Below, in pieces: positions 51,845 to 55,720 of a stretch of DNA of 55,720 nucleotides (within the stretch, counting starts at the first letter, position 1; every line of letters starts with the position of its first letter). A program made the translations under genes and the position numbers. The DNA is from a candidate division KSB1 bacterium (lineage in GTDB: Bacteria; Zhuqueibacterota; Zhuqueibacteria; Residuimicrobiales; Krinioviventaceae): positions 1 to 55,720 of the forward strand of contig JAPDQV010000022.1 in the NCBI GenBank assembly GCA_034505495.1, read 5' to 3'. Below the pieces are notes generated by a model. It was not told where the DNA came from. It was given only the letters and a program-made list of their open reading frames with translations, and searched no databases.

Positions 51845-52459
51845 ATGGAGCACGTTTTGGAGCATTACCCAATGGAGAGTGCGCAGGCGTCGGCTTTTCC
51901 GCAAGTGCGGGACGACGATGAGGCGGTAAGACTTTGCCGAAAGGGTTATCGACAAGCATACGGATTTTTAGTGAAATCGTACATGCAGCGGGCATACTTT
52001 TGCGCGCTCGGCCTCGTCGGTTCGCACGAAGACGCTCTGGATCTGTCCCAGGAAGCGTTCGTGCGCGCCTACCGCGCCATTGACCGCTTTGAGCTCGGCC
52101 GATCCTTTTTCGGCTGGTACTATAAAATCCTGCGCAATCTGTGTCTCAACTATCTTCGCGACAAAAAGCTGCATGCGCGCTCGTTCTCTGAAATCGGCGA
52201 GGTCGAACTGAATCATCTGCAGGATGAACGGCAGAGCGTCGATACCGCTGTGGAACAAACTGAGCTTAGAGAAAAAGTGTGGACGGCGCTGCATCAGCTC
52301 AAGCCGGCCGACCGCGAGATCATCTTGCTGAAAGATTTTCAGGATTATTCGTACAAAGAGATTGCGGATCTATTAGATATTCCCATCGGTACGGTCATGT
52401 CCCGCCTTTTCAATGCCCGCCGGAACTTGAAAAGCAAGTTGGAAAGGATCTATCCATGA
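51845..52459 (+). CDS. ECF-type RNA polymerase sigma factor
   Basis: The 204-residue protein has sigma region 2 (about 40-105: QRAYFCALGLVGSHEDALDLSQEAFVRAY and FFGWYYKILRNLCLNYLR) and region 4 (about 145-200: KPADREIILLKDFQDYSYKEIADLLDIPIGTVMSRL) and nothing between but a short linker, the ECF layout. GGAGG lies three bases before ATG, close but usable. The stop overlaps the next start as ATGA. It likely responds to an envelope signal through the membrane protein encoded next. No target ECF promoter was identified here. Confidence 0.94.
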   Translation: MEHVLEHYPMESAQASAFPQVRDDDEAVRLCRKGYRQAYGFLVKSYMQRAYFCALGLVGSHEDALDLSQEAFVRAYRAIDRFELGRSFFGWYYKILRNLCLNYLRDKKLHARSFSEIGEVELNHLQDERQSVDTAVEQTELREKVWTALHQLKPADREIILLKDFQDYSYKEIADLLDIPIGTVMSRLFNARRNLKSKLERIYP

Positions 52460-52908
52460 CTATCGAGCGAGAGAAATTCGAACGGTTGATGACCGCTGCG
52501 CTCGACGGCGAGCTGACTGCGGAGGAACGGCGCGAGTTCGAGGCTTTGCTGGATGAAAACGAGGAGCTGCGCCGAGAATATTTAGAGTATCAACAGCTCA
52601 AGGAGGTTACATCAACTATGAGACTCAAGATGCCTTCTCAAGAGGTGTGGGATCGTTACTGGCTTGACGTGTATAATCGAATTGAACGCGGCATCAGCTG
52701 GGTGCTGATTTCGATCGGGGCTGCGGTTTTGCTGGCCTACGGCGGCTATAAATTGGTTGAAGAGATTCTTAAGGACACCTCGCTGAGCTGGGCAGTCCGG
52801 TTGGCCGCGTTATCGCTGATGGGTGGGCTGGCGCTGCTTTTGGTTTCGGTCGCACGCGAAAAATGGTTTACCCGCAAAAGCGATCCCTACAAGGAGGTAC
52901 TGCGATGA
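52456..52908 (+). CDS. Predicted membrane anti-sigma factor with two helices
   Basis: The ATG at 52456 overlaps the sigma stop (ATGA), giving 150 residues. The N-terminal helical region (TAALDGELTAEERREFEALLDENEELRREY, about 12-42) follows the anti-sigma domain opening, but lacks the HxxxCxxC zinc motif of zinc-dependent anti-sigmas. Two membrane helices (about 75-97 and 112-131) follow, where one is more usual. Context makes it the likely partner that holds the ECF factor at the membrane. Function is inferred from position and pattern. Confidence 0.85.
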   Translation: MTIEREKFERLMTAALDGELTAEERREFEALLDENEELRREYLEYQQLKEVTSTMRLKMPSQEVWDRYWLDVYNRIERGISWVLISIGAAVLLAYGGYKLVEEILKDTSLSWAVRLAALSLMGGLALLLVSVAREKWFTRKSDPYKEVLR

Positions 52909-53231
52909 TCCTCGTTACCTCGAGCAGCATTTCCGGCTATCGTATCGTCAAAACGCTGGGCTTGGTGCGCGGCAACACCATCCGCGCCCGCGCCATCGGC
53001 AAGGATATTTTGGCTCTTTTGAAAAACATCGTCGGCGGCGAGATCGAAGAGTACACCAAGTTAATGGCCGAGTCTCGCGAACAGGCGATCGACCGCATGA
53101 AGGCTGAAGCCGAGCGGTTGGGCGCCAACGCCATCGTCGATGTTCGCTTCGGCACCAGCCAAATTATGCAGGCAGCGGCGGAAATCCTGGTTTACGGCAC
53201 CGCCGTGGTGATCGAGCCGGAAAAACGCTGA
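52905..53231 (+). CDS. YbjQ/UPF0145 family protein
   Basis: The ATG at 52905 overlaps the anti-sigma stop (ATGA) and follows AAGGAGG by ten bases. The 108 residues show the family pattern: TSSSISGYRIVKTLGLVRGNT, a helical middle with REQAIDRMKAEAERLGANAIVDVRF, and a C-terminal strand VYGTAVVIE. UPF0145 proteins form small oligomers and are often called heavy-metal-binding from weak structural likeness; true function is unknown. Being cotranscribed with the sigma/anti-sigma pair, it may be part of the response or of signal sensing. Confidence 0.92.
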   Translation: MILVTSSSISGYRIVKTLGLVRGNTIRARAIGKDILALLKNIVGGEIEEYTKLMAESREQAIDRMKAEAERLGANAIVDVRFGTSQIMQAAAEILVYGTAVVIEPEKR

Positions 53232-53233
53232 CT

Positions 53234-53929
53234 TTAGGTAAGGGAGTCGCCGTTCAGCGCCTTCTCGATTTTTTTGCAGAGGGAATGCAACAGTCGAACG
53301 TCCTGCTCTTCGATCAATGCCATCCTTTCCATGAGACGGGTAAACAGGTCGGGATTTGCGGTATAACCGACTCGACGACAGAGGGCGGCAACCCGTTCGC
53401 GGAGGGCGGCGTATTCACCGGCGTCGGCGGGACGTTTTTCCTCCAAATCATAAGAGGAAAGAATAAAGGCATATACCATGACCGCCTGCGCCAAATTCAG
53501 GGAAGGATAGGAAACCGCCTGCGGCACGGTGGTCAAGAGGTCGCACAACTCTAGCTCATCATTGTAAAGGCCGCTCTCCTCCCGTCCGAACAACAGCCCG
53601 ATACGATGGACGGCATTCCCCTTTCGCTGCAGAAATTCAGGCAGTTTGCGGGCGTCCAGATATTGACGGCGGAAGCTGCGGCGACGAATCGTGGTGCCGA
53701 TGAGAAAATCGAGATCGGCGACGGCCTCGGTCAAATGGGCAAAGATCTGCGCCTGTTCCAGAATGTCCTGAGAGCCGTGCGCCACCCACTTGGCCCGCTC
53801 CGAAAGCGGATCACACGGATTGACCAACCGAAGGTTCGAAAACCCCATGGTCTTTAGCGCCCTCGCCGCGGCACCGAGATTTTCCGGCAGGCGCGGCTCT
53901 ACCAAGATAAATGTAATCATTCCGATCAA
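53234..53929 (-). CDS. TrmJ-like tRNA/rRNA 2'-O-methyltransferase (SpoU family)
   Basis: The 231-residue protein has the SPOUT fold motifs: FILVEPRLPENLGAAARALKTMGF at the N-terminus, FGREESGLYNDEL, and VSYPSLNLAQAVMVYAF. This set is closest to TrmJ, which methylates the ribose of tRNA position 32, but substrate is inferred. The start is uncertain: a TTG at 53929 has AAGGA four bases upstream, and the ATG at 53920, three codons later, lies farther from it. It is convergent with the YbjQ gene, two bases apart. Confidence 0.9.
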   Translation of the reverse strand: MIGMITFILVEPRLPENLGAAARALKTMGFSNLRLVNPCDPLSERAKWVAHGSQDILEQAQIFAHLTEAVADLDFLIGTTIRRRSFRRQYLDARKLPEFLQRKGNAVHRIGLLFGREESGLYNDELELCDLLTTVPQAVSYPSLNLAQAVMVYAFILSSYDLEEKRPADAGEYAALRERVAALCRRVGYTANPDLFTRLMERMALIEEQDVRLLHSLCKKIEKALNGDSLT

Positions 53930-54005
53930 TTTGTCCTTTTTAATCTGCAGTGATCAAAGGTAAGTCGGATTTGTTTTCAAGGCAACTGTTGTTTCAAGTC
54001 CTACC

Positions 54006-54034
54006 TTGCATTTCAAGAGTTTTTTAATTATTAT
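54006..54034 (+). promoter_or_regulatory. Candidate promoter of the Gfo/Idh/MocA gene
   Basis: TTGCAT (54006-54011) and TATTAT (54029-54034) are 17 bases apart, about 80 bases upstream of the ATG at 54115. Confidence 0.55.
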
Positions 54035-54114
54035 CTTATCGTTTGTAAGGACGGCAGCTGCCCAAGATTGCCGAAAAACGATGCCGCTTTTTGCCCTCAG
54101 CTGAGGAGACGCGG

Positions 54115-55533
54115 ATGGATTCCGGAAAGCAGGATGCAACGATGAGCCGTCGCCGGGCTTTGCAGTCTATGGGTGCGGCCGCAGCGGCGACGGTGGTTCC
54201 ACGTTACGTATTGGGCGGTTCCGGCTATACCGCCCCAAGCGACAAGCTGAACATCGCCATGATCGGCACCGGCGGGCAGGGCATGTGGAATCTAAAAAAT
54301 ATTTTGCCCAACGAAGACGTCCAGGTCATGGCGCTGGCCGACGTTGCCGAGGAAGCCGATTACAGCTGGTCTTATCACAAAGAGAGCGGCGGCCGTAAAC
54401 CCGGCTACGAGGTTATCCGCAACCATTATCTCTCCTCTCCCAAGACCGCCGATTACCCCGACTGCCGAGTCTATGTCGATTTTCGCGAAATGCTGGACAA
54501 AGAAAAAGCGATCGATGCGGTATGCATCGCCATTCCGGATCATACGCATTACGTCGCCGCCATGGCGGCGCTGCAGCGGGGCAAGCACATTTATCTCGAA
54601 AAACCGCTGGCGCGAACGATCTATGAGGTTCGGCGCCTGACCGAGGCGGCGCGCGCTGCAGGCGTTGTAACGCAGATGGGCATTCAAGGCCATTCCGGCG
54701 AAGGGATTCGCCTCACGGTAGAGTGGCTGCGCGCCGGAGCGATCGGTACGGTGCGCGAAATTCACGCCTGGAGCGACGGCGTTTCCAAAGGTGCCTGCCT
54801 TGAGGGAGAGCCGGAACCGCAACCGGTGCCCGCAGGGCTGGATTGGAATCTCTGGCTTGGCCCGGCAAAATATCGCCCATACAACGCGTGTTACACGCCG
54901 AGCCGCTGGCGGACGTTTTGGGATTTCGGCACCGGCCACATGACCGATATGGGTATTCACCACATGGATCCCGCCTTTTGGGCGCTCGACTTGGGATATC
55001 CCGAATGGACCGAAGCACGCGGCGCCTGGGGCGATCGTGACAAACGGCCGTTTGCGGCGCTGCATTTCTTTCACTTTGCCGCTAAGGGCGACCGGCCTGC
55101 CGTCGATTTGACCTGGTACAGCGGCCTCAAACCGCCGCGGCCCGATGAACTGGAGCCGGGACGCGACCTGATCGGCAACGGCAACGGCATTTTATTCATC
55201 GGCGACAAAGGCAAAATCATGTGCGAAGGCTGGGGCGGAGCGCCGCATTTCATACCCGAAAGCCGACTGCGCGACTTTGAGCGCCCGCCGAAGACGCTGC
55301 CGCGCGTCAAGGGCGGCCACCATCGCGACTGGATCGACGCGATCAAAGAAGGCCGCAAAGCCTGTGCGGATTTCGACTATTCGGGACCGATCACCGAAAG
55401 CATCCTGATGGGCATCGTTGCTTTACGCACCGGCGAACGGCTCTACTGGGACGGTCCGAACATGAAGGCACTCAATTGCCCCGACGCCGAGCAATACATC
55501 GTGCCTGAATATTACAACGGCTGGACCTTGTAA
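54115..55533 (+). CDS. Tat-exported Gfo/Idh/MocA family oxidoreductase
   Basis: I chose the ATG at 54115, seven bases after GAGGAG; a TTG further upstream is less likely. The 472-residue protein has a twin-arginine signal (MSRRRALQSMGAAAAAT, about 10-30), then a Rossmann fold (MIGTGGQG near residue 50) and the family's EKPLAR motif, followed by a C-terminal substrate domain with GTGHMTDMGIHHMDPAFWAL. Exported members with this layout act on sugars or sugar derivatives with tightly bound NAD in planctomycetes and FCB bacteria. The substrate cannot be read from the sequence. It is followed at once by inverted-repeat elements. Confidence 0.93.
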   Translation: MDSGKQDATMSRRRALQSMGAAAAATVVPRYVLGGSGYTAPSDKLNIAMIGTGGQGMWNLKNILPNEDVQVMALADVAEEADYSWSYHKESGGRKPGYEVIRNHYLSSPKTADYPDCRVYVDFREMLDKEKAIDAVCIAIPDHTHYVAAMAALQRGKHIYLEKPLARTIYEVRRLTEAARAAGVVTQMGIQGHSGEGIRLTVEWLRAGAIGTVREIHAWSDGVSKGACLEGEPEPQPVPAGLDWNLWLGPAKYRPYNACYTPSRWRTFWDFGTGHMTDMGIHHMDPAFWALDLGYPEWTEARGAWGDRDKRPFAALHFFHFAAKGDRPAVDLTWYSGLKPPRPDELEPGRDLIGNGNGILFIGDKGKIMCEGWGGAPHFIPESRLRDFERPPKTLPRVKGGHHRDWIDAIKEGRKACADFDYSGPITESILMGIVALRTGERLYWDGPNMKALNCPDAEQYIVPEYYNGWTL

Positions 55534-55538
55534 GATTA

Positions 55539-55611
55539 GCCACGGAGACACGGAGAACACGAAGGAAAAAAGCAAAAGGCCATCCCTCTGTGACCTCCGT
55601 GCCTCCGTGGC
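55539..55611. repeat. CCACGGAG-type inverted-repeat element, copy 1
   Basis: GCCACGGAG (55539-55547) pairs with CTCCGTGGC (55603-55611), and the inner CACGGAG (55549-55555) with CTCCGTG (55595-55601). The loop is A-rich. It begins five bases after the preceding stop codon and could also act as a terminator. Elements built on CCACGGAGACACGGAG are known as dispersed repeats in many environmental genomes. Confidence 0.88.
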
Positions 55612-55653
55612 AAAAAATACCTCTAATGAAAAATTGAGATCGATAGATATATT

Positions 55654-55720
55654 GCCACGGAGACACAGAGAACACGGAGAAAAAATACAAAAGAACATCC
55701 CTCTGTGCCCTCCGTACCTC
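55654..55720. repeat. CCACGGAG-type inverted-repeat element, copy 2, cut by window end
   Basis: The copy starts GCCACGGAGACACAGAGAAC and matches copy 1 with a few changes; its right arm (CCTCTGTG then CCTCCGTACCTC) is cut off before the closing CGTGGC. It lies 42 bases after copy 1 in the same orientation, so the pair forms a direct repeat of inverted repeats. Confidence 0.85.

Noticed and set aside
53954..54139. Small minus-strand frame of 61 codons upstream of the Gfo/Idh/MocA gene
   Set aside because: It overlaps the promoter and start of that gene, with no ribosome site or recognisable product.
1..55720. tRNA, rRNA, CRISPR arrays, integrase or transposase genes
   Set aside because: By eye the gaps lack tRNA T-arm signatures and regular spaced repeats, and no frame shows integrase or transposase motifs.

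Overview
The window carries 41 protein-coding genes packed with short gaps on both strands; the largest gap (3057-3296) is 240 bases, so no stretch above 300 bases lacks a gene. I see no rRNA, tRNA or CRISPR array. Five predicted secreted proteins (genes starting at 3297, 22134(-), 25043(-), 27444(-), 50104) end in a FlgD-like Ig domain with a PNPF motif and, in four of them, a short tail ending in a basic residue, the type A sorting signal associated with type IX secretion in FCB-group bacteria. Promoters that I can read are sigma-70 like (TTGAxx, about 17 bases, TATAAT) rather than the TAnnTTTG type of Bacteroidota. Together this suggests an uncultured-type FCB lineage (Calditrichota/KSB1/Zixibacteria/Marinimicrobia-like) rather than Bacteroidota proper; this is inference.

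Layout. 1-3056: end-truncated type III-like DNA methyltransferase (mod) whose linker carries an in-frame palindromic repeat, ychF, a zinc-ribbon rhomboid protease and clpP. 3297-7214: a large secreted multidomain nuclease flanked by hairpins. 7434-16749 (minus strand): a long run from a near-consensus promoter at 16843-16871: rsmI, a CDP-alcohol phosphotransferase, inositol-phosphate synthase (ino1), MATE exporter, tmk, a carboxyl-terminal processing protease and pyruvate phosphate dikinase, closed by a strong terminator. 16868-19828: DUF2851 protein, CapA-like lipoprotein and a coiled-coil protein. 19897-27444: an operon of three secreted proteases (two papain-like, one subtilisin-like) with a readable promoter and a TTG start. 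27581-30351: short asparaginase-like protein, GNAT acetyltransferase and an Ig-like lipoprotein with a predicted leaderless mRNA.

30416-37721 (minus): clpC, then the housekeeping operon prfB-lysS-lolC/E-lolD, in which prfB carries the classic autoregulatory +1 frameshift (CTT TGA after an SD-like hexamer). 37917-40112: class A penicillin-binding protein. 40246-49987 (plus): pdxS-pdxT followed by a run of nucleic-acid enzymes: a metallo-beta-lactamase-fold protein, a JAMM-DinG fusion helicase, a SWIM-SNF2 helicase, an unknown 152-residue protein and endonuclease IV. This repair-like neighbourhood, and the JAMM-DinG fusion in particular, is the best candidate for an undescribed system here. 50104-53929: a secreted sorting-domain protein, a small exported protein, and an ECF sigma/anti-sigma/YbjQ operon coupled by two ATGA overlaps, then a TrmJ-like methyltransferase. 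54115-55533: a Tat-exported Gfo/Idh/MocA oxidoreductase, followed by two copies of a CCACGGAG-type inverted-repeat element that runs off the window end.
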